From contig JAYQPI010000007.1 of the NCBI GenBank assembly GCA_038145245.1, forward strand, positions 1 through 32,208: 32,208 nt of DNA, given 5' to 3'. The notes under the pieces were generated by a model that worked only from the letters and a program-made list of their open reading frames with translations, searched no databases and was not told the DNA's origin. Shown here piece by piece: positions 16,579-24,529 of the stretch. Origin of the DNA: Fontibacterium sp038145245 (GTDB lineage Bacteria > Pseudomonadota > Alphaproteobacteria > Pelagibacterales > Pelagibacteraceae). Each line of letters starts with the position of its first letter. The stretch's first letter is position 1. Made by a program: the position numbers and the translations under genes.

Positions 16579-18348
16579 ATGATTAAAAAAATATTAAGTT
16601 CAAATTTACTTTTATACTTTGGCACTTTTCTTTCAATCGTTTTTGGAATTTTTACGCTTTATACTTTTTCTGGAACAAGTTTTGTTCAGTTAGATGAAAA
16701 TAATATTCAGATTTTATTAATAATTAACATATCGATTATATGCTTATTGCTCTTCTTAATTATTAGAAAGCTCACATTTTTTTTTTACAAATCTAAAGAA
16801 ACAACAGGATTAAGAACAAATTTAAATTTTATAAAATATTTTATTTTTGTAACTGCTATTCCGTCAATCTTTGTAGCTATTTTTTCATTAATGCTTTTTA
16901 ACCTAGGTATTGAAAAGTGGTTTGATAAAAAAGTTAACGATGTTGTAAATAATTCAGTTGAAGTCGCAAGAAATTATCTTGAAGAAAATCAGAATTCTAT
17001 AAAAGGTGAAATTTTAGCAATGGCAAACGATTTAAATCGTAATTTTATTTTATACTCAGAAAACAAGTCTGTCTTTCAAAATTATTTTGATCAGCAAACA
17101 AGATTTAGAAAAATTGAAGAATCCTATTTAATAAATAAAGAAGGCACTCTGTTATTTTCAACATCTTTTACTAATAAAAATAATTTTATTGCACCATTAA
17201 AAACCTTTATTGATATGGCTCAAAATGGACAAACAATCTTAATCTCAGATGCCAATAAGAATCAAACAAATGCTTTAGTTAAATTAAATGAAAATATTTT
17301 TCTATACACAATTAGATATGTAGACCCTGAGACAGTAAATTTTTTAAAAAAAACTGGTGAAGCTTCTAATTTTTATTATAAATTAAAATCTAATAGTCTA
17401 GGTCTTCAAATAACTTTTGCTGTAGTTTACGTTATAATAGTTAGTTCATTAATTATGTTATCAAGCGTATATGCAATTAACATAGCAAACAAAATTTCAA
17501 AACCAATTATTAAATTAATCTATGCCGCAAAAGAAGTTTCTGCTGGTAATTTAGAAGTAAAATTACGAGACGAAAAAGAAGATGATGATTTTAAAAAATT
17601 ATATCAAACATTCAATATAATGACTCAAGAAATTCAAGCGCAAAAAAATAAAATTGTTTTAGCCGAGAGGTATCAAGCATGGGAAATAGTAGCAAAAAAA
17701 CTTGCCCATGAAATTAAAAATCCTTTAACTCCAATCACACTTTCACTAGAAAGAATTAAGGATAGATATTTAAAACAAATTAATGTTGATAAAGTAGATT
17801 TTGAGAATTATCTAAATATAATTTCAAGACAGGTTGCAGACATAGGTAAGTTGGCAAATGAGTTTTCAGATTTCGCAAGAATGCCAAGACCTATTAAAAA
17901 ATCAAATAATTTAAAAAGATTAATAGAAGATAATATAAGCTTATACAAATTATCTGATAAAAAAATAATTTTTAATTTTAATTATAAATGCTCTAGAGAA
18001 GTTTATGAATTTGATTTAAGTCAAATTTCAAGAGTATTAATTAATATTATTAAAAATTCTTTAGAGTCAATTTATGAAAAACAAGAGTTTGAAAAAAATT
18101 TGCAAGGAAAAATAGATATCTTTGTAGAAAATAATAATGATTTTATTTATATTGTAATTGAAGATAATGGTGTAGGTTTTAAAACTGAACCAAAAAATTT
18201 AATTAACCCTTTAACTACAACTAAACAGCATGGTTCAGGACTTGGATTGTCAATTGCATCAAAAATTTTACATGAACATGGTGGTGATCTAGATTTAATA
18301 GCGAAAAAAAATGGAGCTAAAATTAAATTAAGTATTAAAATTAATTAA
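16579..18348 (+). CDS. ntrY: Sensor histidine kinase NtrY, short form without PAS
   Basis: Membrane-bound nitrogen-related sensor kinase, 589 residues. Hydrophobic segments lie near 8-30, 43-63 and 86-109, then an extracytoplasmic region, a further helix at about 278-303, and a HAMP domain (304-350). The HisKA motif VAKKLAHEIKNPLTPI follows directly, with His377 as phosphoacceptor. The ATPase part shows the N box (Asn493), DNGVGF (529-534) and GSGLGLSI (552-559). Typical NtrY proteins are about 750 residues with a PAS domain between HAMP and HisKA; that PAS is missing here. An in-frame TAA at 16573-16575 excludes a longer N-terminus. It overlaps ntrX by one base, so the pair is coupled. Confidence 0.9.
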   Translation: MIKKILSSNLLLYFGTFLSIVFGIFTLYTFSGTSFVQLDENNIQILLIINISIICLLLFLIIRKLTFFFYKSKETTGLRTNLNFIKYFIFVTAIPSIFVAIFSLMLFNLGIEKWFDKKVNDVVNNSVEVARNYLEENQNSIKGEILAMANDLNRNFILYSENKSVFQNYFDQQTRFRKIEESYLINKEGTLLFSTSFTNKNNFIAPLKTFIDMAQNGQTILISDANKNQTNALVKLNENIFLYTIRYVDPETVNFLKKTGEASNFYYKLKSNSLGLQITFAVVYVIIVSSLIMLSSVYAINIANKISKPIIKLIYAAKEVSAGNLEVKLRDEKEDDDFKKLYQTFNIMTQEIQAQKNKIVLAERYQAWEIVAKKLAHEIKNPLTPITLSLERIKDRYLKQINVDKVDFENYLNIISRQVADIGKLANEFSDFARMPRPIKKSNNLKRLIEDNISLYKLSDKKIIFNFNYKCSREVYEFDLSQISRVLINIIKNSLESIYEKQEFEKNLQGKIDIFVENNNDFIYIVIEDNGVGFKTEPKNLINPLTTTKQHGSGLGLSIASKILHEHGGDLDLIAKKNGAKIKLSIKIN

Positions 18349-19691
18349 TGAAAAATGAAATTTTATTAATTGACGATGAAAAAGATATAAGATTTGCTGT
18401 TCAGGAAATCTTAAAAGAAAATAATTTTTCTGTTCGCGAAGCAGCTACAGTTGAAAATGCATTATCTGAAATAAAAAAAAAGTTACCAGATTTAGTAATT
18501 TTAGATGTTTTATTAGATGAAAAAAATAGAGATGGAATAGACGTTTTAAAATTTATCAAATCAGTTGATAGTGATGTTCCTGTTATTATGATTTCAGGAC
18601 ATGCCAATATCAATATTGCTGTTAACTCAATAAAACTTGGAGCTTTTGAATTTTTAGAAAAACCTTTTAATAAAGATAGATTATTAAATTTTGTAAACAG
18701 AGCTATAGAAACTTCTTCTTTAAAAAAAGAAAACAAAATTTTAAAGACAAATTTATATCCATCAAATGAATTAATTGGCAATTCATCAACAATGATTAAA
18801 TTAAGAAATTCTATAGATAAATTTTCAAAAACAGATAGTCGTATTTTAATTTCAGGACCAGCTGGATCTGGAAAAGAATTAGTATCCAGACTTATTCACC
18901 AAAATTCTTTACGATCAAATCATTCATTTAAAGTAGTTAATGGAGCTATTTTGGATCCAGGTCATTTTGATTTTGAATTATTTGGCATAGAAAATAATGA
19001 TAAAATTGTCTCAGGAATTTTTGAAAAATCTAATAATGGAACGTTATTAATCGATAATATTTCAGATGTTCCGTTACAAACACAAGGTAAAATTTTAAGA
19101 GTTTTATCCGAACAAAAATTTCATAGAGTAAATGGATTTAATGAAATTAGTGTAAATATTAGAGTCATTTGTTCAACTAGCAAAAATTTAAATGAGGAAA
19201 TTGCAAACGGTAACTTTAGAGAGGATCTTTTTCATAGAATAAATGTAATTCCAATAAAAACACCTTATTTAAAAGATGTCAAAGAAGACATTCCTTTTTT
19301 AATTGAATATTTTATTAAAAGAATTTCAGATAATAATGGCTTAAAACCAATTATTATAAATGCAGAAAATACTGTTTTTTATGATTATGATTGGCCAGGA
19401 AATGTTCGAGAGTTAAGAAATTTAATTGAAAGAGTTGTAATTTTAGCTTCGGGCAAGAATGAAGATGTGGATAAAATAATCTCGGAATCTTTAAAAATTT
19501 CATTAGTTAAAGAAAATAATAATGAAGATGCATTTCAATTTCCTTTAAAAGAAGCTAGAGAAAAATTTGAAAAAAATTATCTTGAAATTCAACTTAATAG
19601 ACATAACGGGAATGTTTCTAAAACTGCAGATTATATTGGTATGGAAAGAAGTGCTTTACATAGAAAGTTAAAATCTTTAGGTATTAATTAA
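18348..19691 (+). CDS. ntrX: Response regulator NtrX, GAFTGA-less
   Basis: Partner regulator of NtrY, 447 residues. Receiver domain 1-120 with Asp9, Asp10, phosphoacceptor Asp53 and Lys105. AAA+ domain about 140-370 with Walker A GPAGSGKE (170-177), then ELFGIENNDKIVSGIFEK where sigma54 activators carry GAFTGA. The Walker B position reads GTLLIDNISD, with Asn in place of the usual Glu. FREDLFHRINV (290-300) and WPGNVRELRNLIERV are retained. A Fis-type helix-turn-helix ends the protein (NVSKTADYIGMERSALHRKL, 422-441). It probably binds DNA without activating sigma54 promoters. gap begins 2 bases after its stop. Confidence 0.92.
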   Translation: MKNEILLIDDEKDIRFAVQEILKENNFSVREAATVENALSEIKKKLPDLVILDVLLDEKNRDGIDVLKFIKSVDSDVPVIMISGHANINIAVNSIKLGAFEFLEKPFNKDRLLNFVNRAIETSSLKKENKILKTNLYPSNELIGNSSTMIKLRNSIDKFSKTDSRILISGPAGSGKELVSRLIHQNSLRSNHSFKVVNGAILDPGHFDFELFGIENNDKIVSGIFEKSNNGTLLIDNISDVPLQTQGKILRVLSEQKFHRVNGFNEISVNIRVICSTSKNLNEEIANGNFREDLFHRINVIPIKTPYLKDVKEDIPFLIEYFIKRISDNNGLKPIIINAENTVFYDYDWPGNVRELRNLIERVVILASGKNEDVDKIISESLKISLVKENNNEDAFQFPLKEAREKFEKNYLEIQLNRHNGNVSKTADYIGMERSALHRKLKSLGIN

Positions 19692-19693
19692 TT

Positions 19694-20725
19694 ATGACAA
19701 TCAAAGTTGCAATTAATGGTTTTGGTAGAATCGGTAGAACAGTTTTAAGAGCTCATTATGAAAATAAAAAAAAACATGATTTAGAAATTATTGCTATTAA
19801 TGGTTCTGGAAATGCAAAAGATAATTCACATTTATTAAAATATGATTCTACTCATGGAAAATTTAACGCAGAAATTTCTTCAAAAGAAAATTTTATTTTT
19901 ATCAATAATGACAAAATAGAATTTCTAAATAAAAAAGATCCTAAAAATTTACCATCTTGGAAAGCGATGGGTGTAGATTTGGTTTTAGAATGCACAGGTC
20001 GTTTTACATCACGAGATGATGCTCTATTGCATATAAATGCTGGAGCTAAAAAAGTGCTTATTTCAGGGCCTGGATACTCACCAGGAACTGGAAAAGAAGC
20101 AGACGCAACAATAGTTTATGGTGTTAATCATAAACTACTTAATAAAAATCATAAAATTGTATCGAACGCATCATGTACAACTAATTGCTTAGCTCCAATT
20201 GCAAAAGTATTAAGCGATAAATTAGGTATTGAATCTGGCATTATGAATACAATTCATGCTTATACCAATGATCAAGTTTTAAATGATGCTTATCATAATG
20301 ATTTACGAAGGGCTCGAGCAGCTGCTTTATCTATGATACCGACAAAGACAGGCGCAGCAACTTCTATTGGATTAGTTATACCTGAGTTAGATGGAATATT
20401 AGATGGATTATCAGTAAGAGTTCCTACTAATAATGTTTCGTTAGTAGATTTAACTTTTATGGCTAAGAAAAAAACATCAGTTAAAGAAATTAATGAAATT
20501 ATTAATGTTGCTGCAAATACTGATTATTTAAATATTATTCAGTTTAATACCGAACCATTGGTATCTATAGATTTTAATCACAATCCTTATTCTTCTATTT
20601 TTGACTCAACTCAAACAAGAGTATCAAGTGATGGTAGGTTAGTTAAAGTATTAGCTTGGTATGATAATGAATGGGGTTTTTCTAATCGAATGTTAGATAC
20701 TTCTATTGCTTTAATGAAAGCATAA
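19694..20725 (+). CDS. gap: Glyceraldehyde-3-phosphate dehydrogenase
   Basis: Phosphorylating GAPDH, 343 residues. NGFGRIGR at 8-15 starts the Rossmann fold; catalytic Cys161 lies in SNASCTTNCLAP and His188 in TIHAYTNDQ. Residues that select NAD over NADP in classical enzymes differ: the Asp32-Leu33 equivalent is Gly37-Ser38 (AINGSG), and the Leu187-Pro188 equivalent is Ala199-Tyr200 (NDAYHNDLRR). This suggests NADP(H) may be accepted, perhaps for gluconeogenic flux. It follows ntrX by 2 bases, which is not a common neighbour, and may be read through from ntrYX. Confidence 0.96.
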   Translation: MTIKVAINGFGRIGRTVLRAHYENKKKHDLEIIAINGSGNAKDNSHLLKYDSTHGKFNAEISSKENFIFINNDKIEFLNKKDPKNLPSWKAMGVDLVLECTGRFTSRDDALLHINAGAKKVLISGPGYSPGTGKEADATIVYGVNHKLLNKNHKIVSNASCTTNCLAPIAKVLSDKLGIESGIMNTIHAYTNDQVLNDAYHNDLRRARAAALSMIPTKTGAATSIGLVIPELDGILDGLSVRVPTNNVSLVDLTFMAKKKTSVKEINEIINVAANTDYLNIIQFNTEPLVSIDFNHNPYSSIFDSTQTRVSSDGRLVKVLAWYDNEWGFSNRMLDTSIALMKA

Positions 20726-20781
20726 ATCATTAACAAATTGATTAAAAAAAAATAATTGTTAAAAATACTTTAAATTTAGTT

Positions 20782-20858
20782 GCGCCCTTAGCTCAGCTGG
20801 ATAGAGCATCGGTTTTCTAAACCGAGGGTCAGAGGTTCGAATCCTTTAGGGCGCGCCA
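20782..20858 (+). tRNA. tRNA-Arg (anticodon UCU)
   Basis: A 77-base cloverleaf. The acceptor stem GCGCCCT pairs with AGGGCGC (20848-20854), followed by discriminator G and encoded CCA. The D arm is TAGCTCAGCTGGATAGAGCA. Anticodon stem TCGGT/ACCGA encloses loop TTTCTAA with anticodon TCT. The T arm contains GGTTCGAATCC. It reads AGA codons, which dominate arginine in AT-rich genomes. It lies alone between gap and gpsA. Confidence 0.97.
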
Positions 20859-20870
20859 ATTTTTTAAATT

Positions 20871-21896
20871 ATGGCTAAAATTTTAATTCTAGGAGCAGGC
20901 TCGATGGGTACTGCTTTTTCCTTTCCTTGTAGCGATAATAATCACCAAGTTTCAATTGTAGGAACGCATTTAGAAGATAAATTTATAGATAAAATTAAGT
21001 TTAATAGAAATATTCATCCAACATTAAAATCTAAAATTCCTAATAATGTTAGACTTTATAAATTCAAAAGTTTTAATAATTTATTAAAAAATACTGATTT
21101 AATAGTTTTAGGCGTAAGTTCAAAAGGAATTTATTGGGCATCTGAGCAATTAAGAAAAATTAAAAATAATCAAGAAATTTTAATTTTAACTAAAGGACTA
21201 AATGTTAATAAAAAAAACCGTTACGAAATATATTCTGATACAGTTAAAAATATTCTCTTAAAAAAAGAAAATAAAAATTTAAAAATCTCTGTAGCCGCAG
21301 GACCTTGTTTGGCATCAGATTTATCAAATAGAATTCTAACCAATGTTATTTTTGCAAATAAAGATATTTCCATTGTTCGAAAATTATCAAAAATGTTATC
21401 AACTCATTATTATAGGATTAAATATACAAACGACGTAATTGGTGTAGCTGCTTGCGGAGGGATTAAAAACATTTATTCAATGATAGTGGGAACGTCTATG
21501 GGTATGAATTTAGAAAGTGAAAAAGATAATAAAAATCTTAATACAGCAGCTGCTTTATTTAACCAATCAATAAAAGAGATGTGTTATTTTATTAAAAAGA
21601 TAGGTGGCCAAGAATCTACCGTTTTGAGCTTGGCAGGTATAGGTGATTTATATGTCAGTTGCACTGGCGGGAGAAATTCAAAAATGGGAAAGTTAATCGG
21701 CATGGGCATGACATATAAAAAAGCCAAAAAGAATAAAATGCCTAAAGAAACAGTTGAAGGAGCTGATCTTATTTTTGATATTGGAAAAAAAATTATTAAA
21801 GATTTTTCAGTTAAAGAACTACCGCTTATGACTTCTTTTATTAAAGCTTTAATTAATAACACTAAATTTAAAATTGATAGAAAATTTTTCTCCTAG
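20871..21896 (+). CDS. gpsA: Glycerol-3-phosphate dehydrogenase [NAD(P)+]
   Basis: Reduces DHAP to sn-glycerol 3-phosphate for phospholipid synthesis. The 341-residue protein has an N-terminal Rossmann motif ILGAGSMGTA (GxGxxG at 8-13), LTKGL with Lys108, AAGPCLASDL in place of the usual AGPSFAxE, catalytic Lys199 in CGGIKNIYSMIVG, and AGIGDLYVSCTGGRNSKMG, equivalent to the GLGDLxxTCxSxxSRN motif. The sequence is more divergent than most GpsA but keeps the active-site lysine. The downstream GTG gene abuts its stop. Confidence 0.87.
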   Translation: MAKILILGAGSMGTAFSFPCSDNNHQVSIVGTHLEDKFIDKIKFNRNIHPTLKSKIPNNVRLYKFKSFNNLLKNTDLIVLGVSSKGIYWASEQLRKIKNNQEILILTKGLNVNKKNRYEIYSDTVKNILLKKENKNLKISVAAGPCLASDLSNRILTNVIFANKDISIVRKLSKMLSTHYYRIKYTNDVIGVAACGGIKNIYSMIVGTSMGMNLESEKDNKNLNTAAALFNQSIKEMCYFIKKIGGQESTVLSLAGIGDLYVSCTGGRNSKMGKLIGMGMTYKKAKKNKMPKETVEGADLIFDIGKKIIKDFSVKELPLMTSFIKALINNTKFKIDRKFFS

Positions 21897-22169
21897 GTGT
21901 TAAAAAAATTTTACGTTTATATAATTGCAAATTTAAATAATAAAAAAATCATTACTTACGTAGGCTGGACAAATAATTTAATTAAAAGATTGCAACTTCA
22001 TAACAGTGGTAAAGGAGCAAAATTTACAAGAGGTAGAAAATGGATACTTATCTTTAAAAAAAAAATGTCTTCAAAAAAAGTAGCTATGCAATTTGAATAT
22101 AGATTAAAAAAAGATCGCAAAACTAGAAAGAATTTAATCAATAAATTTATTAATACAACTTACAATTGA
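21897..22169 (+). CDS. GIY-YIG nuclease-superfamily protein, UPF0213/YhbQ-like
   Basis: A 90-residue single-domain protein. The GIY-YIG elements appear as YVYIIANLNN...ITYVGWTNNLIKRLQLHNSG, with Tyr and Gly in the two strands and the catalytic-type Arg in NLIKRL. GAKFTRGRKWILIF and a Glu in QFEYRLKK follow, as in YhbQ-like proteins. The start is GTG directly after the gpsA stop with no spacer. Such proteins are presumed nucleases, but a cellular role is not established. Confidence 0.85.
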   Translation: MLKKFYVYIIANLNNKKIITYVGWTNNLIKRLQLHNSGKGAKFTRGRKWILIFKKKMSSKKVAMQFEYRLKKDRKTRKNLINKFINTTYN

Positions 22170-22246
22170 TTAAACTTACTTTATGTACTTTTAAGTTTTT
22201 TTTAATTTAAGTATAAATCTATAACTAAACTTAACAAAAAAAAAAA
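22170..22246 (+). promoter_or_regulatory. aap operon promoter and leader with repeated TAAACTTA motifs
   Basis: This 77-base spacer must hold the aap promoter. TATAAA at 22212-22217 is a candidate -10; no clear -35 is seen. TAAACTTA occurs twice in direct orientation (22171-22178 and 22226-22233), and its inverse TAAGTTT(T) lies at 22192-22198, so an operator is possible. The first copy and the inverse could also pair as a weak 7-bp hairpin followed by T's, a possible terminator for gpsA. The leader ends in 11 A's before the ATG and has no Shine-Dalgarno. Confidence 0.4.
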
Positions 22247-23278
22247 ATGAAAAATATCAAAACAAATTTATTTGCAGTTTTAGCTTTTGTTGTAACTTTT
22301 ATATTTACAACTTTTAGTGCTAATGCAAATCAAACTAGAGAAAACGTTATTAAACGAGGATCTCTTAATTGTGGAGTTTCTCAAGGTGTTCCAGGATTTT
22401 CTAATGCTGATGCATCGGGAAAATGGACAGGTATAGATGTTGACGTTTGTAGAGCTATTGCAGCTGCTGTTCTTGGAGATGCAACTAAAGTTAAATATAC
22501 ACCTTTAAGTGCAAAAGATAGATTTGAAGTTCTAAAAGCTGGAGATATTGATGTTCTAGCAAGAAATACAACATGGACTTTATCTAGAGATGGTGGACTT
22601 GCTTTAGATTTTCCTGCAACTAATTTTTATGATGGACAAGGTTTCATGATTAGAAAAGCTGCAAACATTAACTCAGCAAAAAAACTAAATAACGTAAAAG
22701 TTTGCGTTGAAACTGGTACTACTACGGAACTGAACCTTAGAGATTATTTTAAGGCAAATAAGTTAAAATACGAACCAGTAGCTTTTACAAAGGCTGATGA
22801 GGCAGTTGCAGCATATGATGCAGGCCGTTGCGATGTTTATACCACTGACAAATCTGGTTTAGCAGCAAATAGAACTAAAACTAAAAATCCTGCTGAACAC
22901 TTGATTTTGCCAGAAACTATTTCAAAAGAACCATTAGGACCAGTTGTTCGTGGGAATGATGAAAATTGGGCAAACATTGTAAGATGGACTTTAAATGTAA
23001 TGATAGAAGCAGAAGAGTATGGAATTACTAAGGCTAATATCGATTCTCTAAAATCAACTGATGATCCAGCAATTAAAAGATTGCTAGGTCTAGAAGGAGA
23101 AACTGGTAAGAATCTTAGCTTAGGAAATACATGGAGTTATAATATCATAAAACAAGTTGGAAATTATGGCGAAAGTTATGATGCCAATGTTGGACCAAAA
23201 ACACCAGTTGGTTTAGCTAGAGGTTTGAATGCTTCTTGGAGAAAAGGCGGAATTTTATACGCACCTCCTGTAAGATAA
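22247..23278 (+). CDS. aapJ: General L-amino-acid ABC transporter, periplasmic binding protein
   Basis: Solute-binding protein of the Aap polar amino-acid uptake system, 343 residues. A signal peptide covers about 1-27 (hydrophobic core LFAVLAFVVTFIFTTF, predicted cleavage after SANA). The mature part shows the family-3 solute-binding fold: LNCGVSQGVPGFSNADASGK, WTGIDVDVCRAIAAAVLGD and RNTTWTLSRD, a strong match to AapJ. First gene of aapJQMP, and separated from aapQ by a strong stem-loop, as expected where the binding protein is made in excess. Confidence 0.95.
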   Translation: MKNIKTNLFAVLAFVVTFIFTTFSANANQTRENVIKRGSLNCGVSQGVPGFSNADASGKWTGIDVDVCRAIAAAVLGDATKVKYTPLSAKDRFEVLKAGDIDVLARNTTWTLSRDGGLALDFPATNFYDGQGFMIRKAANINSAKKLNNVKVCVETGTTTELNLRDYFKANKLKYEPVAFTKADEAVAAYDAGRCDVYTTDKSGLAANRTKTKNPAEHLILPETISKEPLGPVVRGNDENWANIVRWTLNVMIEAEEYGITKANIDSLKSTDDPAIKRLLGLEGETGKNLSLGNTWSYNIIKQVGNYGESYDANVGPKTPVGLARGLNASWRKGGILYAPPVR

Positions 23279-23295
23279 TTTCTAAAATTATTAAG

Positions 23296-23324
23296 TTAAA
23301 GGGCCAATTTATTTGGCCCTTTAA
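23296..23324 (+). terminator. Intercistronic stem-loop between aapJ and aapQ
   Basis: TTAAAGGGCCAA (23296-23307) and TTGGCCCTTTAA (23313-23324) are perfect 12-bp complements with a 5-base loop. It is the most stable hairpin I see in any spacer of the window, with six consecutive G/C pairs. No T-run follows on the plus strand, so it is more likely an mRNA-stabilising or attenuating element that raises AapJ over the permease than a full terminator. Confidence 0.75.
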
Positions 23325-23335
23325 AAATCACCAAT

Positions 23336-24520
23336 ATGTTTTTAACGTCTCAGTTTAAAACAAATTTAAAAAAGAATTTACAGCCATTAAACCTAATACC
23401 TCAAGTTTTTTTAATTTTATTAATTGTTTATATTATTTATTTTTTTTCAAAGAATACTGAAATAAATTTAGTCTCAAGAAATTTAAATTTTGGATTTGAT
23501 TTTTTAAGTAATAACGCAGGTTTTGATATTCAGTTTAGTTTGATTAATTATGATGGCTCTTCTAGCTATGCAAAATCTTATTTAGTTGGTTTATTAAACA
23601 CATTATTAGTAGCTTTTTTTGGAATAATTTTTGCAACTATTTTAGGATTTATTGTTGGTATATCCCGATTATCAACAAATTGGATGTTAAATAAGTTGTC
23701 TTTAATTTATGTTGAGTTATTTAGAAATTTGCCACTAATTTTGCAGATTTTTTTTTGGTATTTCGTGGTTATTAGATCTCTGCCAAGTACTGAAAAAAGT
23801 GTCATCATTTTAAATTTTTTAATAATAAATCTTCAAGGTTTTTACATTCCAAAATTTATTTTTAGTAATTTCATTTTTATATTTTATGGTTTTATTGTAG
23901 CCATAGCTGTCACTTTCTTTTTAAAATATTATGCTACAAAAGTTTTTTATGAAAGCGCTAAAATAATACCAGTATTTAAAATTTTTTTAATTTTAGTTAT
24001 TATTTTTCCAATAATATTTGCTTTATTAGGAGATGTAAAAATTACAATTGAATATCCTAAATTAGTTAAGAATTTTGGAATATTTAATTATTTAGGTGGA
24101 GTTAAACTAGTTCCAGAATTTTTAGCTCTATTATTTTCTTTATCGTTGTATACATCTGCATTCATAGCTGAAAATGTTAGAGCTGGAATTTTAGCTATTA
24201 GCAAAGGTCAAAAAGAGGCATCAAAATCTTTAGGTTTTAATAACTCACAAACTTTAAAATTAATTGTTATACCTCAAGCTTTGAGAGTTATTATTCCCCC
24301 AACCACTAATCAGTATTTAAATTTAACAAAAAATTCTTCATTAGCTGCTGCTATTGGGTATCCTGATCTTACAGGTGTTTTTGCAGGCACAGCTTTATCT
24401 CAAACAGGGAAAGCAATTGAAATAATTTTTATAGTCATGATGACTTATCTGACTATCAGTTTGATAATTTCTATTATTTTAAATTGGTATAATAAAAAAA
24501 TAGCTTTAGTTGAAAGATAA
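23336..24520 (+). CDS. aapQ: General L-amino-acid ABC transporter, permease AapQ
   Basis: Inner-membrane permease, 394 residues with about eight hydrophobic segments. It is larger than HisQ/M-type permeases, as is normal for AapQ/BztB. The extracytoplasmic insert after the first helix contains DFLSNNAGFDIQFSLINYDG. The coupling EAA-type loop near 285-325 reads AISKGQKEASKSLGFNNSQT then LIVIPQALRVIIPP. Conserved VELFRNLPLILQIFFWYF lies near 130-147. It follows the stem-loop after aapJ and precedes aapM by 9 bases. Confidence 0.94.
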   Translation: MFLTSQFKTNLKKNLQPLNLIPQVFLILLIVYIIYFFSKNTEINLVSRNLNFGFDFLSNNAGFDIQFSLINYDGSSSYAKSYLVGLLNTLLVAFFGIIFATILGFIVGISRLSTNWMLNKLSLIYVELFRNLPLILQIFFWYFVVIRSLPSTEKSVIILNFLIINLQGFYIPKFIFSNFIFIFYGFIVAIAVTFFLKYYATKVFYESAKIIPVFKIFLILVIIFPIIFALLGDVKITIEYPKLVKNFGIFNYLGGVKLVPEFLALLFSLSLYTSAFIAENVRAGILAISKGQKEASKSLGFNNSQTLKLIVIPQALRVIIPPTTNQYLNLTKNSSLAAAIGYPDLTGVFAGTALSQTGKAIEIIFIVMMTYLTISLIISIILNWYNKKIALVER

Positions 24521-24529
24521 AAAAGAGAT

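Noticed and set aside
15853..16625. Several long open frames across the N run on both strands
   Set aside because: N codons cannot contain stops, so these frames are artefacts; only the ispDF frame has family motifs on both sides.
20727..20757. TTAACAA ... TTGTTAA inverted repeat between gap and tRNA-Arg as a terminator
   Set aside because: Only 7 A/T-dominated pairs, a long loop and no T-run; not distinguishable from background.
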